A stretch of DNA of 64,000 bases from assembly GCF_016097555.1 (NCBI RefSeq), contig NC_054703.1, forward strand, positions 3,775,751 through 3,839,750. Reading direction: 5' to 3'. This stretch comes from Gigantopelta aegis (Eukaryota > Mollusca > Gastropoda > Neomphalida > Peltospiridae). The notes below the pieces were generated by a model. The model made no database searches, had not been told where the DNA came from, and saw only the letters and a list, made by a program, of their open reading frames with translations. Below are positions 32,266-41,639 of this stretch, piece after piece (within the stretch, counting starts at the first letter, position 1; every line of letters begins with the position of its first letter). A program made the position numbers and the translations under genes.

Positions 32266-32757
32266 TTATTTACTGAAATTTACATTACAAATGACTAAAA
32301 CTTTAATGTATGCCCCTACTGGCGTGACCGAGTTTGTTCGCAGCGGCGTCTTGAACGTAGCCACTGCTATAATGAATGGACATCTGTTTACATAGTTCAA
32401 CTCTAGGTAGCACCTTTAATTCATATTATGTTTTACTATTTTAACTGATTCATTAAACTTACCCCACAAACAGCTGAAACGCTTTTCATTCTAAACAGTT
32501 TTCTTCGTAACTTTGTAAGTATGACGTCATTCACTAGCGACAAAACAAGCAAAGGGACGCAAGTCTAATCATGTGGGCGAGTATAAAATGCGGATATTCC
32601 TTACGTGTCTGTATGCAAGCGTTTGCGTCAGGCGGCTTTCACTAAGTTATGAAAGGGGCAACTTTGAGTTTGCCCACGGAAAATAAGGCGAGCTCCCGAA
32701 GGAGCAGATCTATAGGGGCGGGGACATGCTCTTGCGGACATTTTTAGAATATACGTT
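32266..32757. other. Spacer, no gene seen
   Basis: Less repetitive than its surroundings. No splice-flanked or protein-like frame was recognised. Confidence 0.4.
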
Positions 32758-32933
32758 CAGGCGCGGATGCAGGATTTCTGAAAGGATGTGGGGGGGGGGG
32801 GGGGGTGTCCAGATGTAATGACTGATCTCACCTTTTACACAGAACAGTTAATATAAGCATGTTTCCCAAACAATCGGTTATGGTTTTCAAAAAGGGGGGT
32901 CCGGACCCCTGGATCCCCCTGGATCCGCTACTG
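32758..32933. mobile_element. MITE-like element with GCGGATCCAGG-type ends
   Basis: The left end is CAGGCGCGGATGCAGG and the right end read backwards is CAGTAGCGGATCCAGG, an inverted repeat with a few mismatches. The 176-bp interior holds a G run (32791-32806) and GGGGGGTCCGGACCCCTGGA. Termini of the form CAGTGGCGGATCCAG are common for hAT-type non-autonomous elements (family knowledge). Confidence 0.6.
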
Positions 32934-32937
32934 ATAT

Positions 32938-33576
32938 TGCATGTCCAGAGACACGTTTACATAGCAATGTATTGATAGTTTTTCCATGTTCTGTTTGGAA
33001 CATTTTGTGTGAAAAAAAAGAAGTTAATTTGATCAATTATATATAACTTAGGGAAGCTGAATGCAAACCAAGAAACAAGAAGTAACAACATATGTAATAT
33101 TACGAAGCATGGGCGTCACTTGGTGGAGGACGGGGGCACATGTTCCACCCACCGCCATTTTTTGGAGTGGGGAGACAAGCGTACAAATGTTCCACCCCCA
33201 CCCCCCACCCCATAATTAAATGTAGTTTCACAGTATATTTATCTGTGTATATGTTTCAACAGTCAAACCAGTTTAGCACAAATAACTAGACACTTAGCAA
33301 TTGTTACTTCCCCCGAACAGACAACTGGACTCCGTGAAGATGGTTTAATAGGGTTCTTTATTCCGGAGAATAGGTCAAGTATAGTCGTAACAAACCCTTT
33401 AGCTGTGGGCATTAGGGTGGTAACATCATCAAAACCGTCAAAACGTCAATTATTCAAGTATAGTTTAATTCATAACATGGTAACACTTTTTGTTTTTGTA
33501 AAGTGTTTAACAAATTAACTTCCTTTATTAATCCAGTGACACCCAGTTTGTTACCTGTGTCATTTAATCCACTCAG
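32938..33576. other. Spacer with a G/C-rich repeat scrap
   Basis: 33108-33215 ('gcatgggcgtcact', 'acatgttccaccc' twice) looks like a fragment of a G/C-rich element. The rest is AT-rich without a gene. Confidence 0.4.
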
Positions 33577-33800
33577 GGTGGGATTTAGCTCAGTTAGGTT
33601 GAGTGCTCGCTTGAGGTGCTTGAGTCACAGGGTCGAACCACCTCGCTGGTTCCATTCAACTTATTTTGATTTTCTCGTTCCAACCAGTACACCACAACTG
33701 GTCAAAGGCCGTAGTATGTGCTTTCCTGTTTGTGCAAAAATTGCATATAAAAGATCCTTTTCCGCATTAGGCAGGGTTTTTTATTTTTAAAACGCGAAAG
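33577..33800 (+). mobile_element. tRNA-derived SINE with head
   Basis: The A box TTTAGCTCAGTTAGGTTGAG and B box AGGGTCGAACC head the element, followed by the shared body 'cgttccaaccagtacacc', 'gtatgtgctttcctgtttgt' and 'gcatataaaagatcc'. The tail is absent or replaced by AT-rich sequence. Confidence 0.75.
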
Positions 33801-33875
33801 TCTGTGTAAGTCGAGAAGTTGTCAAATTATACCAATAATATTTTCAACTCTTTAGAGCGTAATAAACTGACAAAA

Positions 33876-34167
33876 AAAGAAAGAAATGTTTTATTTAACG
33901 ATTCACTCAACACATTTTATTTACGGTTATATGGCGTTAGACATATGGTTGAAGACCACACAGATTTTTTTGGGTCTTTGTTGAACCAGTTATGGATCAC
34001 TGGTCGGTACAAGTGGTTTAAACCTTCCCATTGAGCCTTGCGAAGCACTCACTCAGGGTTTGGAGTCGGTATCTGGATTAAAAATCCCATGCCTCGACTG
34101 GGATCCGAACCCAGTACCTACCAGCCTGTTGACCGATGGCCTAACCACGACGCCACCGAGGCCGGTA
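33876..34167 (-). mobile_element. SINE with 15-bp target duplication, chimeric head and tail
   Basis: Direct repeats AATAAACTGACAAAA flank it (33861-33875 and 34168-34182). The head, on the right, has GGCGTCGTGGTTAGGCCATC and B box GTACTGGGTTCGGATCC, as in the 39354 SINE. The tail, on the left, is the GACATA(TGG..)CGCCATA...TAAATAAAACATT type, which differs from the tail of that SINE. The segment that separates head and tail in the longer copy is missing. Confidence 0.85.
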
Positions 34168-34217
34168 AATAAACTGACAAAACAAACAAAATTCTGTTTT
34201 TCCATGGTCAACAGCTG

Positions 34218-34233
34218 CGTACACACATAACAC

Positions 34234-34324
<91 letters not shown>

Positions 34325-34342
34325 AGGGGGGGGGGGGGGGGG
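34218..34342. repeat. (AG)n microsatellite running into a G run
   Basis: About 50 AG units, then mixed G-rich sequence to 34342. Confidence 0.97.
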
Positions 34343-34499
34343 TGGGGGTGGATGACGTGCGAGTGTATAGAGCTGACTGCTTTAAATGTACATGTTTAGT
34401 AGATATTGTTGCCTTAATATTTAAAATATTAGTCAGTATAGTATCTACAACAATTTGGTACTTAATAGCGTAATTCTGCAACTAAGGCCCATTCTTATA

Positions 34500-36058
34500 G
34501 GAGTGAAAACATATCTAAAATTAATTACTAACAGCCTCAATTCACCCCCAATAGTTAATCCAATATGTGTGGCAGACTGTTTGTCAAAGGATTGGCCTCC
34601 AGTTTACGAGTGTCAGTAATTTCCATAGCCATGTTCTTTAATTACTAACAGCCTTAATTCACCCCCAATAGTTAATCGAATATATGTAGCAGACTGTTTG
34701 TCAAAGGATTGGTCTCCAGTTTACCAGTGTCAGTAATTTCCATAGCCATGTTCTTTAATTACTAACAGCCTTAATTCACCCCCAATAGTTAATCCAATAT
34801 ATGTAGCAGACTGTTTGTCAAAGGATTGGTCTCCAGTTTACCAGTGTCAGTAATTTCCATAGCCATGTTCTTTAATTATTAACAGCCTTAATTCACCCCC
34901 GATAGTTAATCCAATATATGTAGCAGACTGTTTGTCAAAGGACTGGTCTCCAGTTTACCAGTGTCAGTAATTTCCATAGCCATGTTCGTTAATTACTAAC
35001 AGCCTTAATTCACCCCCAATAGTTAATCCAATATGTGTAGCAGACTGTTTGTCAATGGACTGGTCTCCAGTTTACCAGTGTCAGTAATTTCGATAGCTAA
35101 GTTCTTTAATTACTAACAGCCTTAATACACCCCAATAGTCAATCCACTATGTGTGGCAGACTGTTTGTCAAACGACTGGTCTCCAGTTTACCAGTGTCAG
35201 TAATTTCCATAGCCATGTTCTTTAATTACTAACAGCCTTAATTCACCCCCAAGTTAGTTTTGTCAATAGCCTTAATCCAATATATGTAGCAAACTGTTTG
35301 TCAAGGGACTGGTCTCCAGTTTACCAGTGTCAGTAATTTCCATAGCCATGTTCTTTAATTACTAACATCCTTAATTCACCCCCAATAGTTAATCCAATAT
35401 ATGTAGCAGACTGTTTGTCAAAGGACTGGTCTCCAGTTTACCAGTGTCAGTAATTTCCATAGCCATGTTCTTTAATTACTAACAGCCTTAATACACCCCC
35501 AATAGTTAATCCAATATATGTAGCAGACTGTTTGTCAAAGGACTGGTCTCCAGTTTACCAGTGTCAGTAATTTCCATAGCCATGTTCTTTAATTACTAAC
35601 AGCCTTAATACACCCCCAATAGTTAATCCAATATATGTAGCAGACTGTTTGTCAAAGGACTGGTCTCCAGTTTACCAGTGTCAGTAATTTCCATAGCCAT
35701 GTTCTTTAATTACTAACAGCCTTAATACACCCCCAATAGTTAATCCAATATATGTAGCAGACTGTTTGTCAAAGGACTGGTCTCCAGTTTACCAGTGTCA
35801 GTAATTTCCATAGCCATGTTCTTTAATTACTAACAGCCTTAATACACCCCCAATAGTTAATCCAATATATGTAGCAGACTGTTTGTCAAAGGACTGGTCT
35901 CCAGTTTACCAGTGTCAGTAATTTCCAAAGCCATGTTCTTTAATTACTAACAGCCTTAATTCACCCCCAATAGTTAATCCAATATATGTAGCAGACTGTT
36001 TGTCAAAGGATTGGTCTCCAGTTTACCAGTGTCAGTAATTTCCATAGCCATGTTCTTT
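34500..36058 (+). repeat. 117-bp minisatellite, about 13 copies
   Basis: The unit contains TTAATTACTAACAGCCTTAA, CACCCCCAATAGTTAATCCA, GTAGCAGACTGTTTGTCAAA and AGTTTACCAGTGTCAGTAAT. The spacing is 117 bp (34628, 34745, 34862). One unit near 35255 carries a small insertion. The last unit ends at CATGTTCTTTA, where a SINE follows. Confidence 0.97.
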
Positions 36059-36061
36059 ATC

Positions 36062-36270
36062 AGGGAAGGATGTAGCTCAGTGGTAAAAGCCTCGCCTGGC
36101 CGGTCTGGGTTCAATGTCCGTCAGTGGGCCCACTGGGCTATTTCTTGTTCCGACCAGTGCACCGTGACTGGTATATCAAATGCCCGTGGCATGTGCTATC
36201 CCGTCTGCTGGATGGCGCATATAACAAAAACTCCTTTGCAACTAATGGGAAAATGTAACGGGTTTTGAAT
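36062..36270 (+). mobile_element. tRNA-derived SINE with intact-looking Pol III boxes
   Basis: A box GTAGCTCAGTGGTAAAAGCC at 36070-36089 and B box GGTCTGGGTTCAATGTCC at 36102-36119 head the element, followed by 'gggcccactgggctatttct', 'ccgaccagtgcaccgtgact' and 'gtgctatcccgtctgctgg'. It inserted in the last unit of the 117-bp array. The 3' tail is truncated soon after 'aaatgtaacgggtttt'. Confidence 0.85.
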
Positions 36271-36279
36271 GATGATGCA

Positions 36280-36492
36280 TGAAATGAAAGAAATTATTTG
36301 ATCCAAACAATGAACATATCAACTGATCTATTAGTATTATCCAAAGCTATGGGTCGAAGGCAATATCCCAACTGAGTAATCCACGGTATACTCTTCCATT
36401 ACCACATAATTGTTGACCAATCAAACTGTAGTAATTAACCTAATATACTAGAAGAATTAATCAATATTTTTTTCCAAATAGAATGATTTAAA
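36280..36492. other. Short spacer
   Basis: No recognisable feature between the SINE and the hairpin. Confidence 0.4.
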
Positions 36493-36583
36493 ATCATTTT
36501 ATTTTGTATAAGAATTTATTGTATTTGTTTCCACATGGGGTGTCACTAAGCTAATTTAAAATCACACACACACACACACACGC

Positions 36584-36645
<62 letters not shown>

Positions 36646-36713
36646 TTTTAAATAAGCTTAGTGACACCTCATATGGAAACAAATACAATAAATTCTTATA
36701 CAAAATAAATGAT
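36493..36713. repeat. Long hairpin: 75-bp inverted arms around (CA)n(TA)n(TG)n
   Basis: The left arm runs from ATCATTTTATTTTGTATAAG through TGTCACTAAGCTAATTTAAA, and the right arm is its near-perfect reverse complement (about four substitutions and one indel). The centre, 36564-36645, is CA repeats, then TA, then TG, so the pairing can continue to the tip. On the minus strand this lies just downstream of the stop codon of the exon at 36747-37227, in the expected 3' UTR. Confidence 0.93.
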
Positions 36714-36746
36714 GTCATACATACTTTGGGAAATTCTTTGAAAGCG

Positions 36747-37227
36747 CTAAATTGATGTTTCTCTGGAAAGAATTTCATTTAGATCCTGTGCCTCAGCTTG
36801 TTTAGGACGAGATCCTACAGATCTTGATTGATGACATTCAGCCTGTGAATGTGATGTGGACTGCAGGGAATGAAGCAAAGACTCTGGTGATTGCTCTGAC
36901 AACACTACCATATTAGGTATAGGTGGTGGTGATTGCTCTGACAACACTACCATGTTAGGTATAGGTGGTGGTGATTGCTCTGGCACCACTACCATGTTAG
37001 GTACAGGTGGTGGGGATTGCTCTGGCACCACTTCCATGTTGGGTATAGGTGGTGGGGATTGCTCTCACAACACTACCATGTTAGGTATTGGCGGTGGAGA
37101 TGGGGTCCTTGCGAGACGTCCAGCAGCTTGGTGGTTAGTGGCAGATTTATTAGGTTTCTTGGTCGGATTGGGTTTGTATGCCTCATCATCGTCATCCTCA
37201 CTAATGGATAACTGTTTCTTCATGCAT
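36747..37227 (-). CDS. Terminal exon with 14-residue proline repeats (unidentified protein)
   Basis: Minus strand. An acceptor with a TTTGTTTACAG tract precedes 37227. The exon reads CMKKQLSISEDDDDEAYKPN, then TKKPNKSATNHQAAGRLART, then five tandem 14-residue units based on SPPPIPNMVVLSEQ (42 bp each), then SLLHSLQSTSHSQAECHQSR and a Glu/Asp-rich end LNEILSRETSI, stopping at 36747-36749. One unit carries TGA for TCA at 37065-37067, so this copy has either a premature stop, a polymorphism, or a base error. The frame is kept open across 480 bp otherwise, and the acidic and proline-rich composition suggests a disordered C-terminal tail. The family is not recognised. The upstream exon may be the frame near 37560. 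Confidence 0.6.
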
Positions 37228-37361
37228 CTGTAAACAAATAATGGTAAAAACATTTTGAAAAAAAATCATGTTTGATTAAATTTCTAATTTGGTTATTATG
37301 GCATAATGTGCTAAAATGGTACAACGTATCGCGATATTTTCCAAAATCCTTTCATTGATTG

Positions 37362-37363
<2 letters not shown>

Positions 37364-37427
<64 letters not shown>
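37364..37427. repeat. (TA)n microsatellite
   Basis: About 32 uninterrupted TA units, in the inferred intron upstream of the 37227 exon. Confidence 0.97.
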
Positions 37428-37429
<2 letters not shown>

Positions 37430-37465
37430 ATATAATCACTGATAATTTTAAAGATAAATTCGAAT

Positions 37466-37666
37466 TTAATGTTTAAAATAACTGTCATCAGGCTTATCAT
37501 TAAAAAAAGTCCTAAAACCTTCACATTTCATGTAGATCAGATCAAACATTTTAAATAGAACTGTTCGCTCATCGGGATGACACATCATCAATTCTGGCCC
37601 AGAGGTGGGACGATGGGGGTGGGGGGTGGGTACGTCTCTCTGAAATCCTTGAACACCTACCCACAT
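37466..37666 (-). CDS. Possible exon, unidentified
   Basis: The minus-strand frame includes PELMMCHPDERTVLFKMF and DLIYMKCEGFRTFFNDKPDD. A donor-like GAAG/GTTTTA occurs after MKCEG. The middle part has protein-like composition and lies directly upstream of the proline-repeat terminal exon on the same strand. There is no recognisable domain and the acceptor is unclear because a C-rich low-complexity patch interrupts. Confidence 0.25.
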   Translation of the reverse strand: MWVGVQGFQRDVPTPHPHRPTSGPELMMCHPDERTVLFKMFDLIYMKCEGFRTFFNDKPDDSYFKH

Positions 37667-37700
37667 CTTTCACATAAAGCTAGATACGCCTCTCAACACT

Positions 37701-37996
37701 TTAAAGGGACATTCCTGCAATTTTTAAGATGTTATCGACTAACAGAGACTTTTTAACGATTGTATTTACATATAAAATATATTTTTTGCTGCATAAAATA
37801 TTAGTTGCTGTATATTAGACTTGTTTTATTTTAAGACAAAATCCTGTTTGGACTTCTGAGAAATATTAAGTTGATCGGAAACACATTGAATATACAGACA
37901 CTGATATTTTAAACAAGAAAACATATTTAATCGTAGAACTATTTTATTACTCTGAAACATCTTACAATGCAGCAAACTCAAGAATGTCCCTTTTAG
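37701..37996. mobile_element. TIR element with TTAAAGGGACATTCC ends, copy 1
   Basis: The left end is TTAAAGGGACATTCCTGCA. The right end read backwards is CTAAAAGGGACATTCTTGAG followed by TTTGCTGCATTGTAAGATGT. The interior is a loose palindrome ('gaaacacattgaatatacag', 'tttaatcgtagaac') and non-coding. Same family as 48828 and 50821. Confidence 0.85.
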
Positions 37997-38952
37997 AGGT
38001 CCACACTTATGGTACATTATTAATACACAGTATATAAAACAGATACATAAACATTGCCATATTAAAAATAAAAAACAAAAATACCATCCCAGTTATTAAT
38101 AAAGTGACTTTTTGTAAAACACTTGGGAAAACCCACATCAGACCTGTGACGTAGCATCCGGCATTCTTTTAGTAGGTCAACATGCCGACAGCAGAGAATG
38201 ATTTTTCGAAAAACAGCTGATTCTTAACGGACGCTAGTTTGGACATTTTGGTCTTATCACATTTGTACATCTACTCTAATGGTTCCTCGATTGGTGAGGA
38301 AGTGGTATATAAGCACGTTAACCTAGTTACCTAGCTACTTGTGAGAAGCAGGACACAAGTTCAGTACCGACTTTTAAAAGTGGGATGTTAACATTTGACT
38401 GTAATGTGTTCAGATCAGAACGCATTTAAAACAACAAGCAGAATAAATAACATTATTTTACTGATTAATTATTGATTGCAGGTATGAACACATACAAATA
38501 ATAATACGATTTAACTTGCTACCTGCACCCGTTACTACAGGTGTTGTTCATTGTTTATTAGGCTTTCAAAGAGGCGCGATTATTTCGTAACACTTTGTGT
38601 GGTGTCCTAATTACTGGGGAAATGCCGTCATTGTTTAAAAGGTGACCACTGGCAGACAGTAGAGGCTTGTTCTGAATGTGCACATAAAACCCTATGACGT
38701 GACATGACATAAGACAGTAGAGGTATGATCGCGTGCCGGTGTAGACAGTAGTGGCAATCTGATCGCGCGCCGGTGTAGACAGAGCTAATTACTACATGAA
38801 CCGTTCTTTTGTTCTTGAATTTGCATCCAAGTCCGGCATACAAGGCATCCGGTGTTGACAGAGGTTTGTTTTTTAACTAATAAATTAACGGTAGCTGAAC
38901 GGGACTTTAAAATTGTGCCGGTTTACACATAATGCCGGTTTAGACAGAGTCC

Positions 38953-38953
<1 letters not shown>
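37997..38953. other. Spacer with short repeats
   Basis: 38040-38620 shows no features. 38660-38710 (GCTTGTTCTGAATGTGCACA) matches the repeat at 40620 and 62530. 38700-38950 has four copies of a (T)GCCGGT(G/T)TAGACAG phrase at irregular spacing. No gene. Confidence 0.45.
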
Positions 38954-39013
<60 letters not shown>

Positions 39014-39050
39014 ACACACACGCACACACGCACGCACACACGCACACGCA
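38954..39050. repeat. (GT)n / (CA)n palindromic microsatellite
   Basis: About 29 GT units pass through TGTACACA into CA/CGCA repeats, so the block is its own inverted repeat. Confidence 0.95.
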
Positions 39051-39353
39051 CAAAAAGTTTGTATTTAATTATGAAAGCAGTTTGATGGAAACCCATAGAT
39101 ACTAATGAATATGCTACGGGTATGATTCAGTTCTAATTATATGATAGTTTAGCAATGGGATGGATGAACAGGGATATTTTAGTTTAGCATGGGTACTCTG
39201 ATGACACATTTATATTGGCAGAGAAACAGTTTATGTATATAGTGTTAACAAAATAGAACCGCCAAGAAATTAGCATATTTGTTGTTGGTGCTGAATTGCA
39301 TACTAGAAGAGTAATATTACGTCATATACCGCCATCCCAAGTTGTTCCTACAT

Positions 39354-39759
39354 AAAGTAAAGTTTGTTTTATTTAACGACGCCACTGGAGCACATTGATT
39401 TTTTTTTTATCTTATCATCGACTATTGGACGTCAAACATATGGTCATTCTGATACTGGTTTTTTTTTTAGAAACCTGCTGTCGCCACATAGGCTACTCGT
39501 TTACGATTAGGCAGCAAGGAATATTTTATTTGCGCTTCCCACAGGCAGGATAGCACAAACCATGGCCTTTGTTGAACCAGTTATGGATCACTGGTCGGTG
39601 CAAATGGTTTACACCTACCCATTGAGCCTTGCGGAGCACTCACTCAGGGCTTGGAGTTGGTATCTGGATTAAAAATCCCATGCCTCGACTTGGATCCTAA
39701 CCCAGTACCTACCAACCTGTCAACCGATGGCCTAACCATGACGCCACCGAGGCCGGTTG
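39354..39759 (-). mobile_element. Full-length tRNA-derived SINE with 12-bp target duplication
   Basis: TTGTTCCTACAT flanks it on both sides (39342-39353 and 39760-39771). Minus strand: A box region GGCGTCATGGTTAGGCCATC, B box GGTACTGGGTTAGGATCC, the body with 'accagtgatccataactggt' and 'gtgctatcctgcctgtggga', and the LINE-like tail 'gacgtccaatagtcgatgat', 'gtgctccagtggcgtcgtta' and AATAAAACAAACTTTACTTT. It inserted into a minisatellite unit, so the pre-insertion sequence is known from the other units. Confidence 0.93.
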
Positions 39760-40224
39760 TTGTTCCTACATGTGTAGTAAGATGGTTCTGTATGCATCTG
39801 AATGCAAGATATGGTTCAGACAATGATTTACCGTTATGTGCAGTAGATTAAAAAGTAGGTCACTGTGACCTAGTTATAGTAGGCGACACACCGCCATCCC
39901 AAGTTGTTCCTACATGTGAGGTTTGATGGTCCTGTATGCAAGATATGGTAATTGTATACGACACACCGCCATCCCAAGTTGTTCCTACATGTGAGGTTTG
40001 GTGGTCCTGTATGCAAGATATGGTAATTGTATACGACACACTGCCATCCCAAGTTGTTCCTACATGTGAGGTTTGATGGTCGTGTATGCAAGATATGGTG
40101 CGGACAAGGATTTACTGTCATGTGCAGTAGACCGTGAAACGTAGTTCACAGTGACCTAGTAATAGGAGACGACACACTGCCATCCCAAGTTGTTCCTACA
40201 TGTGAGGTTTGATGGTCCTGTATG

Positions 40225-40421
40225 CATGGGCGTATGGGGACTCTTTGATTTAGGGGGGCTGGACGGGTTGATTTGCCCGAAACTTTACCCAGATAAAAAC
40301 TACCAAGTTCTTCTTCTTGCTTTGCCCGAATTTTTCCCACTGTTTTCCCACTGTTTTGCCTGAATTGGGGGGGGGGGGGGCAATTGCCCCCCCCCCCCGT
40401 CCCCCGGGTTGTACGCCCATG
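40225..40421. mobile_element. hAT-like MITE, 197 bp, with 8-bp target duplication
   Basis: The ends CATGGGCGTA and TACGCCCATG are perfect 10-bp inverted repeats. CCTGTATG is duplicated at 40217-40224 and 40422-40429. Neighbouring minisatellite units show the empty site (GGTCCTGTATGCAAGATA). Eight-base duplications are the hallmark of hAT insertion. The interior has facing G and C runs and no coding capacity. Confidence 0.92.
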
Positions 40422-40573
40422 CCTGTATGCAAGATATGGTGCGGACAAGGATTTACTGTCATGTGCTGTAGACCGTTAAACGTAGTTCACAGTGACCTAG
40501 TAATAGGATACGACACACTGCCATCCCCAGTTGTTCCTATATGTGAGGTTTGATGGTCCTAAATGCATCTGTT

Positions 40574-40615
<42 letters not shown>
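40574..40615. repeat. (CA)n microsatellite
   Basis: About 20 CA units at the right edge of the minisatellite. Confidence 0.97.
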
Positions 40616-40617
<2 letters not shown>

Positions 40618-40619
40618 CT

Positions 40620-40735
40620 TTCCCAACACTTTCCTGTCCTGGACGGAGTAGCCGGCGAGAGTCGACACCTGCGCCCATAACAGGCGTTCGCTACAACAGC
40701 TTGTTCTGAATGTGCACGTTAAGCCCTATGATCTG
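40620..40735 (+). repeat. Dispersed repeat shared with 38660 and 62530
   Basis: CTTTCCTGTCCTGGACGGAG, ACAGCTTGTTCTGAATGTGC and CCCTATGATCTGACATAAG recur in reverse complement at 62540-62620 and partly at 38664-38705. The family is not identified. Confidence 0.75.
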
Positions 40736-40739
40736 ACAT

Positions 40740-41639
40740 AAGAAGAAAAGTAAAAGTGTTGTGAAAAAAAAATAATTACAAAACGTTTTATATATTAAAT
40801 ACAAACACAGGAGCGTGTGCAGATGGTGGCTTTCGGCGGTCGAACCCTCCCCCCCACCGTATTGCGCTGTGTAAAAATAATCAACTAGACACTTGTATTT
40901 CTTACTTATGTAATCAATTAAAAATATCTTGTCACGAAGGTCTTGTTATTTTGTGCACTATTTATGTATTATAGACCAACAAATGAAAACAAACTAAGTA
41001 CACACATAGCACTGACGGAGTTTATACGCAGGGGCCTATTCAGAGAGGGCATCCTGTATTGATTGTTACGCTGAGGAATAAATCATAAAATGTTACCCAT
41101 CCAAGGTCTATAGTAATGGAAGGGGGGGGGGGGGGGGTACACAGGAGTTATTACCTATAGAGCGTATCTTGATTTAACGTCACGACCATCCAACCAGCTG
41201 CCCCCCAATACGCATGTTGTGGATGGTGTTTTATATAATAATAATGAGTTTTAAGTAAAATATTAAATGCATTTTACTGAAACCTAGCAATTAAAATTAA
41301 AACTATATTGAATTTGTCATTTTAATTTTGATCACAGCCCAAATTAACGTTTTAAATTATTCATTCAAGTAGTGTAGTTACCAAACCTGTGCACACAGTT
41401 CAGTTTGATTAAAACTACGTGCAGTCATAACATGACACAGACGATTCCCTAATATTCATCTCAAGGAGCAGTAGGGGTGTGGTGGCACTGAGTTCATTAT
41501 TATTAAGTATATCGATTTATTATTTTAAAAGGCCTAATATCGTGTGTGGGCCCCCTTAATTAACGGCACTACACATACAATCCCAACCCACCCCACCTTT
41601 CCAACAGTTTCGACTAAAGATATCCTGTGTGGAAGTAAC
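40740..41639. other. Spacer, no gene seen
   Basis: AT-rich, with a G run at 41121-41137. Nothing else recognised. Confidence 0.4.

Larger units (their letters stand above)
39315..40565 (+). repeat. 73-bp / composite minisatellite interrupted by a SINE and a MITE
   Basis: The units share CGCCATCCCAAGTTGTTCCT, ACATGTGAGGTTTGATGGTC and CTGTATGCAAGATATGGT. Short (73-bp) units at 39887-40100 alternate with longer ones that add GCGGACAAGGATTTACTGTC and GTTCACAGTGACCTAGTAAT. A SINE splits the first unit and a MITE splits the fifth. Confidence 0.9.

Noticed and set aside
34053-34481. 142-codon minus-strand frame with Ser/Leu run
   Set aside because: It is the (AG)n microsatellite translated, joined to a SINE head.
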